DNA of 64,000 nt from Voacanga thouarsii (taxonomy: Eukaryota; Streptophyta; Magnoliopsida; Gentianales; Apocynaceae). Positions 1-10,318 of this stretch are shown piece by piece. The DNA lies in assembly GCA_026120185.1 (NCBI GenBank), contig JANUWF010001636.1:186001-250000 (forward strand). The letters run 5' to 3'. The position numbers were made by a program, and so were the translations under genes. Positions within the stretch are counted from its first letter, which is position 1. Each line of letters opens with the position of its first letter. Under the pieces are notes generated by a model that worked only from the letters and a program-made list of their open reading frames with translations, made no database searches and had not been told where the DNA came from.

Positions 1-1162
1 AGGACAGCGTGGGCGAATTGGGAAGACCAAATTTTGGAGGACACCGTTCCCCTTGTTGGCTTTGTGAGGATGATTCTTCATTCTAGAAAGTAAGGTCTTA
101 TAATGTACTTTTAATTGGTTTCCCTTGCCTCATTACTTTCTAGGTGTATATATATGTCTCAAAGTATAAAGGACTGATTTTGGATTGAATTGATTTTTTT
201 TTTTTTTAAATTGCCAAGAATCCGGGGGAATTTAATTGGTGAATTGTTTTGAAAAGCTGAGGTCTTTATGAAAACTGCGAAGGTATAGTTAGTAATTTAG
301 AAGGCTATGACATTCTGGTGCAGTGAAGTGATGAACTTCTTTAATGTAGCAACCTCTGCAAGAGTTACATGAAACATCATTTGAATAGCTGAAATTCTGA
401 AAGACAGCGTGAATATGCTGGCAATTAGTGACATAATGAACGATTTTTGACATATCAAGCAGCGAATTGTTGCTGTTTTACTAGCAAATATAATGCTTCT
501 TGGGATCATTGGATTTATTTGAAAATCTTGTGAACTTCTACCTAATAATGATAAGTTAGATATTCTTCCAATGTTATTTACTTCATGGGTGAATTTGTTG
601 GCTAAAAAAGAATTCCTTTGTTATGGGGATTTTTCTTGGTTTTAAAATGGTTTTTTCAGGATGTGAAGAAGACTTGGTTTTTTGTTGAAATTTGTGTATG
701 TAATCTCGTCTTGCAATGCTTTTTTGGCAAGACTGCCACTTTTGTACCATAGATATTTGAAAAAGGAGTTCTTTATGTGATTCTTTTCAGTTGTTTGTGG
801 GTTGTATGACTAAAATCATGGTTTCCTTTTTATCGTCTGCTGACCAATTTGGAAAGCAAAAGTATGATTAATCAGAGATTACTAAATACTAATACAATTA
901 ATAGTTAAGGCATTCACATGCATGTTAGGTCAGCAGTTTCAGCAACTGAACCTAGATGTCCAGAAATAGTTCTGGATTTAAGTTTTTGTCAATTTGATAA
1001 TGAATGTGATTCCCTTATATATGTCTTTATAACTTTCATCTTCATAATCTTGCTGGAAAGAAGGAGGGGGTGAGGTGATTCTCACATCATCATTTCCACT
1101 CTCATGGCTTCCTTTCAGTAGACCTAATTCTGCTGATAACTTTTGTTAGTTCATCAACTAGG
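1..1162 (+). pseudogene. Partial DCL gene copy A (end of exon 1 plus part of intron 1)
   Basis: Bases 1-89 encode the end of DCL exon 1, with the WEDQILEDTVPLVGFVRMILH stretch almost as in the intact gene at 34820-38458 but with a few substitutions (for example SRK instead of SGK). The splice donor GT at 90-91 is kept. Bases 90-1162 then follow intron 1 of that gene, about 35200-36325, with small indels. The copy stops in mid-intron near the phrase ttcatcaactaggtg, so exons 2 and 3 are absent. The window edge cuts its left end, so it may extend further upstream. It is a partial duplicate and cannot encode a DCL protein from what is seen here. Confidence 0.85.
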
Positions 1163-1567
1163 TGTGAGGATGATTCTTCATTTGGAAAAGTAAGGTCTTA
1201 TAATGTACTTTTAATTGCTTTCCCTTGCTCCATTGCTTTTCAGGTGTATATATATATGTCTCAAAGTATAAAGAACTGATTTTGGATTGAATTGATTTTT
1301 TTTTTTTTATTACCAAGCAATCTGAGGGAATTTTATTGGCGAATTGTTTTGGAAAGTTGAGATCTTTATGAAAACTGCGAAGGTATAGTTAGTAATTTTA
1401 GAAGGCTATGACATTCTGGTGCAGTGAAGTGATGAACTTTATCGTTTGAAATCCTAAAGATAATGCAGCAACCTCTACAGGAGTTGGATGAAACATCATT
1501 TGAATAGCTGAAATTCCGAAAGGCAGCATGAATATGCTGCTAATCAGTGATATAATGAAGAATTTCA
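1163..1567 (+). pseudogene. Partial DCL gene copy B, left part
   Basis: Right after copy A the sequence jumps back to the end of exon 1 (gaggatgattcttca, with a kept donor aag/taagg) and runs through the start of intron 1 a second time. It is a tandem partial duplicate of the same DCL segment. The junction with copy A shares only two or three bases. Homology stops at about 1567, where a LINE fragment begins, and resumes at 3561. Confidence 0.8.
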
Positions 1568-3560
1568 CCTATTTGGGTTGCCCCATGTTTAAAGGGCGAA
1601 GCAAACGAGTGTTTTTCCAGTCGGCTTTGGACAAAATACAACGGCATACTCAGAGATGGAAATATAAATTCTTATCTGATGTAGGTCGTTTGCAACTCAT
1701 TAGGTCGGTTTTATTTTCCATGCCTTTACACCTCTTGAATACTATCGAGCCTCCTGTGACAATACTTACAGCTATGGAAAGAGTGTTTTCTGATTTCTTT
1801 TGGGGGATGCTCTTCGTTTGGGGAGAAAAGGCATTCAAAGACATGGAGTTCTATATGCTTGCCATGTGGACTGGGCTTATGGTCTATTTTAGATATGTGT
1901 GTAGCTTTTGGATTAGGTTTGTGGTGGAAATACAGACAACAACATTCCCTCTGGTCTCGATTTATTGATGCCAAATATAATCCTCAACAGCAACATCCTA
2001 TGTTAATTCCTGTGGGTAGGTTCCTCCTCCATTATATGGAGATGGATGCTTAAAATCAGAAGCATGGCTGAGAACAAGATCGGTTTTCTCCTTAGAAATG
2101 GATCTGCATCACTTTGGTTGGACGGTTGGACGATTGGACGGGTCTTGGGAAACTTTGTGATGCTATTTCTGCCATTGTGTACCCTCATCTTAGTGTTGCC
2201 CAATGCACTTCCAATGGGTTTTGGAATGCATGATTACTTCATCATATTCTAGACTCTTCGGTTGCCTAGAAAATCTGTGTTCTGCTTCCCTCTTCAGAGC
2301 ATGAGAGGTCGGATGATATCATGGTCTGGAAACTAGCTGATGATGGATGATTTTCTTCCTCCTTGGCTTGGCTCTAGGCACACTGTTCATTTTGATCAGA
2401 TTGCTGCAGACATCAAGCACCTCCAATTGCAGCCCTCTATTAAAATCTTCTTGTGGAAATTCTGAAATAGGTGCCTTGCATTGGATCCTCAGCTCAAGCA
2501 GTGGGGATTTCATATGCCCTCTTGTTGCATTCTTTGTATGGGTGCACAGGAAACTTGGGCACACCTTTTTTTCGAATGTGATGCCCTGAAGGATTTCTGG
2601 AGGCTGGCTTCATCCAAACTTCCTAGAAAGGATATTTCTCTCAACTGGAGAAACTTTGTAGCTTTCTTTACATATTGGTGGAAAGGTAAACCTTTGGAGC
2701 TGTATATTGTGGGACGTTTCCTTGCCATCTCTTTGTGGGAAATATGAAGGGTTCGCAATAAGTGTCTGTATGATGGGCTCCGTTTCAAGTTAGAAAATTT
2801 TAATCATTCAGTGGCGGTATCATTTGCTTTAAATTTGAAGGTGTACCCGGCAAAGTATTGTCCAGTTTTTGAAGAATTCTCTGTTGTGTTCCCTATTTCT
2901 TGGAAGGCTTCGAAGCCAACTAAAAGCATCATAGTAACCTGGTTGAAAGGTGAATCTGATGACAAAGTTATTTTAAACATAGATGGGGCCTGTAAAGGGA
3001 ATCCAGGGCCTTCTAGCATTGGCGGTATTATTCGACGTGGGAATAGTGAATTTATCCAAGCATTTGCAAAAGGTATTGGATTTTCGACTAGCTTTCAGGC
3101 TAAGTTTCAAGTATTACTGGAGGGGCTTCTTCTTTGGTCGAGAGTTGGAGTGACTAATGGACATGTACAATTGGACAACAAGATTCTTATGCAGCAGCTA
3201 TCCACCGGCGACTTTCTGCGATCGTCATGGCAGCATTTCTGAAGGAAACTGGAGTTGTTGCTGGCCAAATTCTCTGTCATTCAATTCACACACGTTTTCC
3301 AGGAAGGCAATGCGGTGGCGGACAAACTTGCCAATTATGCCCCTGCTCAAGAACGAGTTTTTTATTTTCATAGTTCTTCTTCATTACCACAGGAGGTTAA
3401 AGGTTTATTTATGCTTACAATACGTTATTCATTTGTACTAATGGCTCGGAGGTAAGGCTTGTCACCCCCCATGTTTTTTTTCAATACTTTTATTAATAAA
3501 TGGGTAGGGGTCAGCCAAACCCTCCACCTCCCTGGTGGCTTAAGGAAAAAAAAAAAAAAA
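1568..3560 (+). mobile_element. 5'-truncated LINE (non-LTR retrotransposon)
   Basis: The stretch encodes the C-terminal half of a plant LINE polyprotein in shifting frames. It shows the end of the reverse transcriptase domain (YLGCPMFKGR, then a PP...ERVFSDFFWG stretch, about 1570-1810), a zinc-binding RT domain (CCILCMGAQETWAHLFFEC, about 2520-2580) and an RNase H domain (IDGACKGNPGPSSIGG, about 2975-3025). A short 3' region and a 15-A tail at 3546-3560 follow. The 5' end is missing, as is usual for incomplete target-primed reverse transcription. It sits inside DCL copy B. I could not find a convincing target-site duplication; a few bases of the intron appear to have been lost at the insertion. 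Frameshifts and stops make it dead. Confidence 0.9.
2811..3455 (+). pseudogene. LINE RNase H domain remnant
   Basis: This is the RNase H domain of the LINE. The first catalytic Asp is present in NIDGACKGNPG. The usual second catalytic residue, the Glu of the QAEF motif, reads Lys (FQAKFQ). An acidic LDNK follows where the third Asp is expected. An in-frame TGA interrupts the domain near 3240, and the end (HVFQEGNAVADKLAN) continues in another frame. The missing Glu and the stop show decay after insertion. Confidence 0.8.
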
Positions 3561-3808
3561 GGCAGCAGCCAAGTTTTGCTGATTTACTAGCAAATATAAT
3601 TCTTGAATATTTTGTGAACTTGTACCTAATAAAGATAAGTTAGATATTCTTCTAATGACCTAATCCTATTTATTTCCTGGGCGATTTTGTTGACTAAAAA
3701 AGAATTCCTTTGTTGTGTGTATTGTTCTTGGTTTTAAAACGGTTTTTTCAGGATTTGAAGACTTGGTTTTCTGTTGAAGTTTGTGTATGTAATCATCCTC
3801 TTGCAATT
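3561..3808 (+). pseudogene. Partial DCL gene copy B, right part (intron 1)
   Basis: After the LINE poly-A tail, DCL intron 1 homology resumes (tgatttactagcaaatataat and onward, matching about 35610-35860 of the intact gene), including the block ggttttttcaggat...gacttggttttctgttgaag. It ends near 3808. It shows that the LINE entered an existing DCL duplicate. Confidence 0.75.
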
Positions 3809-4709
3809 TTCTTTTACCTTTTCTGTTTCTTGCCTTCCTTACCTTAATCTTTCACTCTCACGAGGTCAGTAGTTTCCTGCGTCATGAAGACTTACTACCT
3901 TGCAGTGAATGGTCTAAGACAAGATTAACTTCTTCAAATGTCTTGATGAATAAGACTGGATTCCAATCTTTGGACCCTGACTCCCAATGGCACTTGATCT
4001 CCAAGGCCTAGTTTGGGAGTTAAAAAAGGAGAGAAAAGAAGACAAGGCAAGAAGTGGAGAGATCAACAGTAGAAAAAAGTTTCTTCCCAGGAGTGGGAAG
4101 AAAGGGATGGATGGAAGAGTGTTCATGGTAAGAATTTTTCAAATTCCAATAATGTCCTCATCTTCTTCCTTCTCGTTCTTTTTCTATCTCCTTCGTTATT
4201 GGCCTTCTCCTTCTTCTTCTATCTCCTTCTTCTTAGGGTTGTGGCACTGTCGCCAGACTACGAAGGCAAAATTTCAGCAACATAGAAACAAATTAAACAA
4301 TTCAAAATGCCTTTACATCAAAAGCACCAGTCAAACATCTAACTCCAAATATTTGGATCAATTCTTGAGATAATTGCTTACAAAAAATTATAGATTTACA
4401 CAGAAAGGGAGACAGAATAGAGAAAGATTAAAGACTAACTTTGGGATTGAGATTACAAGGAGAAGAAGGAAGAGAAGAATTGTGACTGAGATTACGAGGA
4501 GAAGAGATTGATGGTGGTCATGGTGGCAGCGGCAAATGGAGATGTGGGAGAACTTCTCGAACTCAGTGATAATGGCGGAAAGCATAGAGGGGTAGTTTTG
4601 TAAAATTATTTTATTTCTTTTTTTCTCTTTCCTAACTTTCAAATATATCAAAGGAATTTTTTTTTTTCTTCTCTGATGAACTCTTAAATAACTTAGATAT
4701 AAATAACTT
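3809..4709. other. Non-coding stretch between the DCL duplicate and Copia A1
   Basis: No recognisable gene. The stretch holds purine-rich and pyrimidine-rich runs (4020-4120, 4160-4240, 4440-4510). The possible open frames here have low-complexity composition and no domain I recognise. Confidence 0.5.
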
Positions 4710-4714
4710 CACAT

Positions 4715-5005
4715 TGTTATAAAATTTTGGTAGTATCAGTATAAAATTTACATACAATAAATCTCTAACTATTATTTACATAATAATTTCTTTAAATTTT
4801 TTTTTTCTCTCACAATTGTCTCCAACAATTCTCTCACAATTGATATATTATTTAAATTTGAAAAGAGCTCTATTTATAAAGCTCTTATGAGTGGTGTCTC
4901 CACTAACTCCACTAATATGTAGTATTAATGATGTTAATGGTGGACATCCATATACATTTGTCCACTAAAAGAATTAATAGATTCTTCACTAATGAATTCA
5001 CAACA
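4715..5005 (-). repeat. 3' LTR of Copia A1
   Basis: This 291-bp terminal repeat pairs with 9346-9616. It contains a degenerate copy of the family TATA palindrome (gctctatttataaagctct, about 4867-4885) and several TCCACTAAT or ATTAGTGGA-like motifs. Confidence 0.92.
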
Positions 5006-5937
5006 CTCTCACTTGAAGGTTCATTATATAAAGAATATGTCTCATTAAAATCTTATTAGATAAAAATTCAGTAGGAAAAAAAATAGTGAAGAAAAAAAAG
5101 TATATTATTCTATATGTCTGCGTATTACTCCCCCTGATGAGATGATCCCTTTAAATCTTTGAACTGACGCATATTGATTTTATATTTCAACTTTTCAAAT
5201 ATTACAATCGATAAAATCTTCGTGAAAATATCTGTCAGGTTGTCACATAACCGAATTTGTAGTACATCAATTCCATCTTCTTCATGAGTAAAGAAGAATT
5301 TTGATGAAATATATTTTGTCCGATCTCTTTTAATATATTATCATCGTAATATTAGACCGAATATTGCATCAATTACACTGAAATATAGTACTTCAGAACC
5401 AAGAAATTCTTCATCATCTTCTTAAGGTCGGAAAGGATCTTTATTCATATCTAATAATCGAACGATCATTAGAATACTCAATGGATGTACGTTGTCCATG
5501 TAAAATCTTTTTAGAATTTTTATTGTATATATTAATTGATGAATAAATGTTCCACTTTTCAAATGTTCAATTTGTAAACTAAGGTAAAATTTAGTTTTAT
5601 CAAAATCCTTAATTTCAAATTCTCTTTTTAAATAATCAATTATTTTTTAGAACTCTTTTGGAGTTCTAATAAGATTAATATCATCAACGTATATAACTAA
5701 TATCACAAATTTAGAATTAAATTTCTTAATAAAAATATATAGACATACTTGATCATTCTTAAATTTCACTTTCAATAAATATTCACTAAGACAATTGAAC
5801 CACATGTGCCCAAATTACTTCAGGCCATATAATAATTTTTGAAACTTGATAGAGTAATTTTCACGAGAATAATGTTTATATACTTCGTGCATGCGAAATC
5901 CTTCGGGATTTTTTATGTAAATATCATTTTCTAAATT

Positions 5938-6198
5938 TTAGCAAGCAGTGACAACATCTAATAAGCGCATATCTATCTTTTCATGTACTATCAAACTGAT
6001 AAGACATTGGAGTGTAATAGCATCAACAATAGGAGAATAAGTTTCATCATAATCAATACTTGATCTTTGTAAAAAATATTGGACTACTAATCGTGCTTTA
6101 TATCGTACAATTTCATTATTTTCATTACACATTCGCACAAATATCCATTTATAACTAACAGGTTTTACACATTTCGGTATTCGATTCGAAGACTTCAC
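5938..6198 (-). pseudogene. Copia A1 reverse transcriptase fragment
   Basis: This fragment encodes the N-terminal part of a Copia reverse transcriptase: SYKWIFVRMCNENNEIVRYKARLV, then YDETYSPIVDAITLQCLISL and KIDMRLLDVVTA. The same blocks occur in A2 and A3. A stop ends it where the sister copy reads AYLYGNLENDVYMKIP. Downstream of it (about 5660-5720) the YVDDINLI active-site stretch is still recognisable, after a frame break. Confidence 0.85.
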
Positions 6199-7100
6199 GT
6201 TTTGTAAATGTATTTAACTTTGATTGAATCGCATCTTTCCATTGTAACTAATCTTTTCTCTGCCAACATTCATCAACTAATATTGGTTCAGGATCAGCAT
6301 TATCCTATGTAATAGTAAGAGATATATTGTATGCAAACATATTATCAATAACTGTTTCTATCCGATTCTAACTTCTACCGAAAGTGGTATAATTGATAGA
6401 AATTTTAGTTTTACTTTCATTAAATTTTGATTCTTTGTCATCAGTTCTCTCTTGATCTTTATTATTCTTTTATTCAATATGATTATCTGAATCGAAGATT
6501 TTTATCTTTAGAACCAAGAGGTCGGCCACGCTTCAAGCGTGCTTTTGACTCAACAATTATAGGGATAATCTTTTATTCTACTAAGACTTTAATTCTACTA
6601 AGAGTATTCATAGTTGGAATATGTAATTTTGTTACTCTTCTAGAGTCAACAAAAGCATCTGGCATTTGATTTGTAATGCTTTGTAAATGAATTATATTTT
6701 GAATTTCAAATTCACACGCGCTTATACGCGGATCAAGATAATTTAATAATATTGTCCAAACAAGATATTTCTTATACTATTTATGTTCTCCCCCTAATTT
6801 AGGAAATAATGATTCATCAAAATGACAATCAGCAAATTTTGCTATAAATACATCTCCGGGCAGGAGTTCAACATATCTGATAATAGAAGAAGAATCATAT
6901 CCAATGTATATCCCCTTTCTTCTTTGAGGACCCATCTTTGTACGTTGGTTTGGTGCAATTAGAACATATACAGCACACTCAAAAATTCTTAAACGAACAA
7001 TATTTGGTTCTGAACTAAAAATTAATTGTAAATGAGAGAATTTATGATAATTAGTTGGCCTTATACGTACAAGTGCTACAACATATAAAATAGCATGTCT

Positions 7101-7439
7101 CTAGGCAGATGTTGTGAGATTTGTTTTCATTAATAATGATCTAATAATTAATTGTAATCTTTTAATAAAAGATTCAGTAAGACCATTTTGTGTATGAACA
7201 TGAGTTATAGGATGTTCAACATTAATCCCAATTGACATGCAATATGTATCAAAAGCATATGATAAAAATTCATCAGTATTATCCAAACGGATATTTTTAA
7301 TTTGATGATCAGAAAATTGTACTCGTAATTTAATTATTTGAGTAAGTAATCTCGCAATCGCTAAGTTGCGAGTAGATAATAAACGCACATGTGACCATCG
7401 AAATGATACATCAATTAAAATAATAAAATATTTGAACAA
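7101..7439 (-). pseudogene. Copia A1 integrase core fragment
   Basis: The frame matches a Copia integrase core: IILIDVSFRWSHVRLLSTRN, then IRLDNTDEFLSYAFDTYC, GINVEHPITHVHTQNGLTES and a basic end FIKRLQLIIRSLLMKTNL. The corresponding sister sequence in A3 spans 61420-61656 and the start of 60931-61401. In A1 this segment is continuous where A3 carries a stop after THIHT. Confidence 0.85.
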
Positions 7440-7577
7440 TTCACATAGTAGATAAATAGGTCCACAAATGTCTCCGTAAATCCGTTCAAAAAATGTAAGA
7501 CTTTCAACTCCTATTTTTACTAGTGATGGTGTAATAATTAATTTTCTTAGGGAACATGTAGCACATAAAAAAAAAAT

Positions 7578-8036
7578 TTATGTCAATATTTTTTTATTTT
7601 TTAATAAATGACCATATGTATTCTCAATTATTTTTCTCATCATGGTAGATCCCGAATAATCCAATTGGTCATGCCAAATGCTAAAAATAGTAAAATCAGT
7701 AAACTTCTGATTTACTAGATGATGAATTTTAATTGTACATATTTTTACAAAATATAAGCCAGTAGAAAAATACGATAGTTTTTCTAATACAAATTTCTTA
7801 CCCAAATTAATTTGAGTAATATAAAGATGTTCAATCCCATTTTCCTCATTTGTTTCAACATGATACTTATTTCTGCGGATATCTTTAAAACTCAATAAAT
7901 TTCTTCTGAATTTTGAGAAAAATAGTGTCTTATTAATATTAATTATTGTTTCTCCAGGCAATAATATATCAACTCTTCTGAAGCCTTCAATCACATTTGT
8001 ATTACCATTTATAGTATATATATTTATTTCTCTCAT
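7578..8036 (-). pseudogene. Copia A1 protease-to-pre-integrase fragment
   Basis: This fragment carries the stretch after the protease active site (INIYTINGNTNVIEGFRRVDILLPGE) and part of the pre-integrase zinc-binding domain (IWHDQLDYSGSTMMRKI). The usual WHDRLGHSG motif of the sister copy reads WHDQLDYSG here, so one zinc-ligand His has been lost. Confidence 0.8.
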
Positions 8037-8201
8037 TTTGAGATAAGAAAAATATTTCTCATTTTTTTGATATGGTATGTAGTTCCATTATCAATAATAC
8101 ATACATCATCATTAATAACAGTCATCTGAACAAAAATATGTATGTGCAAATATAAATATTATTAGAATATAATAAAATTTTAAAAATATCAGGACAATAC
8201 A

Positions 8202-9532
8202 TTAGTTCTTTTGAATATTGACATCACCAATTAAATAGTCTATCCTACCGTTTAGATGTTCGAAAAAATCAGATATACTCATATGGGTAATATTGATATT
8301 AAGATCTTCTGAATCAATATCATTGTCGTCAGCATCATTCATTAGATATTGAGAAAAATTTGCTTCAACATTTTTATTTTTATTTTTTAATGAAACTTGA
8401 TATAATTCCACTAAATGCTTAGTCGTACGACAGTTACATAATCAATGACCTTTCATGCCACATCTATAACACCTATCCTCACAATTTTATTGCATTTATT
8501 TTTCTTTTCTCTTATTATCTTTTCTTTTCCACTTCAGGTGACCAGTATTTCTCACAACTTGATTATTATTATGATAAGAAAAATATCGAGCGTGTTCAAG
8601 ACCATAACCACGACCACGGTCGTGACTACGACTACGACTATGGCTTCTGTTGGAACCAACAACATTCACTTTTGGAAGTGCTGTTGAGCCAGATGGTTTG
8701 GCTTCATGATTTATCAATAATAACTTATTATTTTTCTCTACAATGAGGAAAGTAATAATTAAATCAATAAATTTTGTATATTCTTTTTCTCGATATTATT
8801 GTTGCAAGACAATATTCGAGATATGAAATGTGGAAAATGTCTTTTTTTTTCTCCGTATAATTTTAATTGAGATGTAATTTTATACATGGCGAAACTTTTT
8901 TATTCACGATTTTAAAATCTTACAACCTCATGTGCAACCATTCATACCGTACAATTGGTAGTACGACAATCTTCAGGTGGTCAAATATTTTTTTTAAATT
9001 TATCCACAGGACATATAGATCTTTTTCGGAAATATATTCCATTTTTAAATTTTCATCGAGATGACGACAGATAAAAATCAAAACTTTGGCCTTTTTGTTG
9101 TGCAGATGTACTATTATTTTCTTTAATAGTTTCACTAAGGCCTTTAGCATTTAGATACATTTCTGCATCGATAACCCATGACATATAATTTTTTTCAAAA
9201 ATATTAAGGGTTACAAATTCGAGTTTAGTAAGGTTAGCCATCGGGATCAATAAATGCGTACCTTTAGTCTTTTGACTTTTGTAACGATAGAGACTCGTGT
9301 TTAGTCTTTTGACTTTTATAACGGCAGAGATTCGTGCTAATAACGTGTTATAAAATTTTGGCAATGTCATAATAAAATCTACACACAATAAATCTTTGAC
9401 TATTATTTGCACAATAATTTCTTCAAACTTCCCTCTTTCTTTTCTCTCACAATTTTCTCGAACAATTCTTTCACAATTGGTATATTTTTCAAGCTTGGGA
9501 AGAGCTCTTATTAGTGGTATCTCTACTAACAT
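8202..9532 (-). pseudogene. Copia A1 gag remnant
   Basis: Several short frames (8202-8411, 8496-8717, 8920-9150, 9053-9532) correspond to the gag of sister copy A3. They include the capsid-like stretch with HLDENLKMEY and LKIVVLPIVRYEWLHMRL, an R/G/Y-rich basic region around 8600-8660, and the tail EANFSQYLMNDADDNDIDSEDLNINITHM. The frame is broken several times, so no gag protein can be made. Confidence 0.8.
9331..9345 (-). other. Primer-binding site of Copia A1 (candidate tRNA-Ile anticodon-arm type)
   Basis: Immediately inside the 5' LTR the minus strand reads CGTTATTAGCACGAA. This does not match the usual initiator-Met 3' end (TGGTATCAGA). Its complement TTCGTGCTAATAACG resembles the anticodon stem-loop of plant tRNA-Ile(AAU), as I know that sequence. 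The same position in A2 and A3 has close variants. This suggests priming by a tRNA half, which is an inference. Confidence 0.5.
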
Positions 9533-9616
9533 GTATTAGTGGTGTTAATGATGAGCATTCATATACATTTATCCACTAATAGAATTAGTGGATTCTCCAC
9601 TAATGAATTCACAACA
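9346..9616 (-). repeat. 5' LTR of Copia A1
   Basis: This 271-bp terminal repeat pairs with 4715-5005. It starts TGTTATAAAATTTTGG and ends TTCACAACA, followed directly by the target duplication CACAT (9617-9621). The TATA palindrome region is partly deleted relative to the other family LTRs. Confidence 0.92.
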
Positions 9617-9793
9617 CACATTCTCTTTTCTTCTTTTCTTTTTTAATTTAAAATTTTCCTTCTTTTCTTTTCTCTCCTAAACTGGCAAATTAGCTCCAAA
9701 TCTTCAAAAGACAAGGTTGTTGTACTTGGCCGTATCCTGCCGCAATTGCCTTTGATCCATATTTTCTTCGGTCTATGTAGAAGAAAGAAAACT

Positions 9794-9956
9794 GAGAAGA
9801 GCAAAATGTAAAGAATTTAAATTTTAAGTGTTTAAATTAATTTTTAGAAATAAAAGAAAAAAGAAGAAAGAAAAACGAGAAGAGCAAAAAATAAAGAATT
9901 TAAATTTTAAGTGTTTAGATTAATTCTTTAGAAATAAAAGAAAAAATAGAAAAATT
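9794..9956. repeat. Imperfect tandem duplication, period about 83 bp
   Basis: The block beginning gagaagagcaaaa at 9794 is repeated at 9877. Both copies continue as aaagaatttaaattttaagtg and aaataaaagaaaaa. The unit is A-rich and non-coding. The second copy is cut by the solo LTR at 9957. Confidence 0.8.
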
Positions 9957-10313
9957 TGTTATGAATTATTGGAATCTCTATTAATTAGTGGAGGCTCCAC
10001 TAATTATGGATTTATGTGAATTATTAGAAGATTTTTATGGATGTCCACCATTTAGTGGAGACACCATTAATTGAAGATGATGTATGCCATGATGTATTTC
10101 ACTAATTAGAGCTCTATAAATAGAGCTATTCTCTAAGCTTGTAATACACCATCATTTTGTGAAAGAAAGATTAGTGAAAGAAAGATTGGAGAAAGAATTG
10201 TGAGAGAAAGAAAGAGAGAAGTTTGAAGAGAAATTCTTGTGCAAAGAATAGTTAGAATTTTCTTAGTGTGTAGTGTGTAGATTTTATTCTAACACTACCC
10301 TAATTTTATAACA
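9957..10313 (+). mobile_element. Solo LTR of Copia family A
   Basis: This 357-bp sequence is the reverse complement of the A1, A2 and A3 LTRs. It begins TGTTATGAATTATTGG and ends CCTAATTTTATAACA, with a perfect 5-bp target duplication AAATT at 9952-9956 and 10314-10318. No internal sequence is present, so it is a recombination product of a former complete element. It is the only family-A copy here in plus orientation. Confidence 0.93.
10110..10127 (+). promoter_or_regulatory. Palindromic TATA box of the family-A LTR
   Basis: AGCTCTATAAATAGAGCT is an inverted repeat centred on TATAAATA. It is the likely core promoter of the LTR. Near-identical copies sit in the LTRs of A2 and A3 (for example 58540-58557) and a degenerate one in A1. 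Confidence 0.6.
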
Positions 10314-10318
10314 AAATT

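Larger units (their letters stand above)
4715..9616 (-). mobile_element. Ty1/Copia LTR retrotransposon A1 (family A), decayed
   Basis: Two LTRs (4715-5005 and 9346-9616) both begin TGTTATAAAATTTTGG and end TTCACAACA. They are flanked by a perfect 5-bp duplication CACAT at 4710-4714 and 9617-9621. The element reads on the minus strand: gag remnants about 9530-8200, protease and pre-integrase about 8036-7578, integrase about 7440-7100, reverse transcriptase about 6200-5650, then a short RNase H tail. Integrase before reverse transcriptase marks it as Copia. It is 4902 bp, about 700 bp shorter than sister copy A3 (58367-63970), largely from loss of RNase H sequence near 5335-5375. Many stops and frameshifts make it non-autonomous. 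Confidence 0.95.

Noticed and set aside
1519..3570. ggcagca as a LINE target-site duplication
   Set aside because: The upstream copy (about 1520) is some 45 bases away from the LINE edge and belongs to the DCL intron itself.
4000..4240. Possible MITE starting at ggcctagtttgggagtta
   Set aside because: The start resembles some MITE ends, but I could not find a matching inverted end or target duplication around the Copia insertion.
9331..9345. tRNA gene at the family-A primer site
   Set aside because: Only the anticodon-arm-like stretch is present; no acceptor stem or T arm follows, so it is a primer-binding site, not a tRNA gene.
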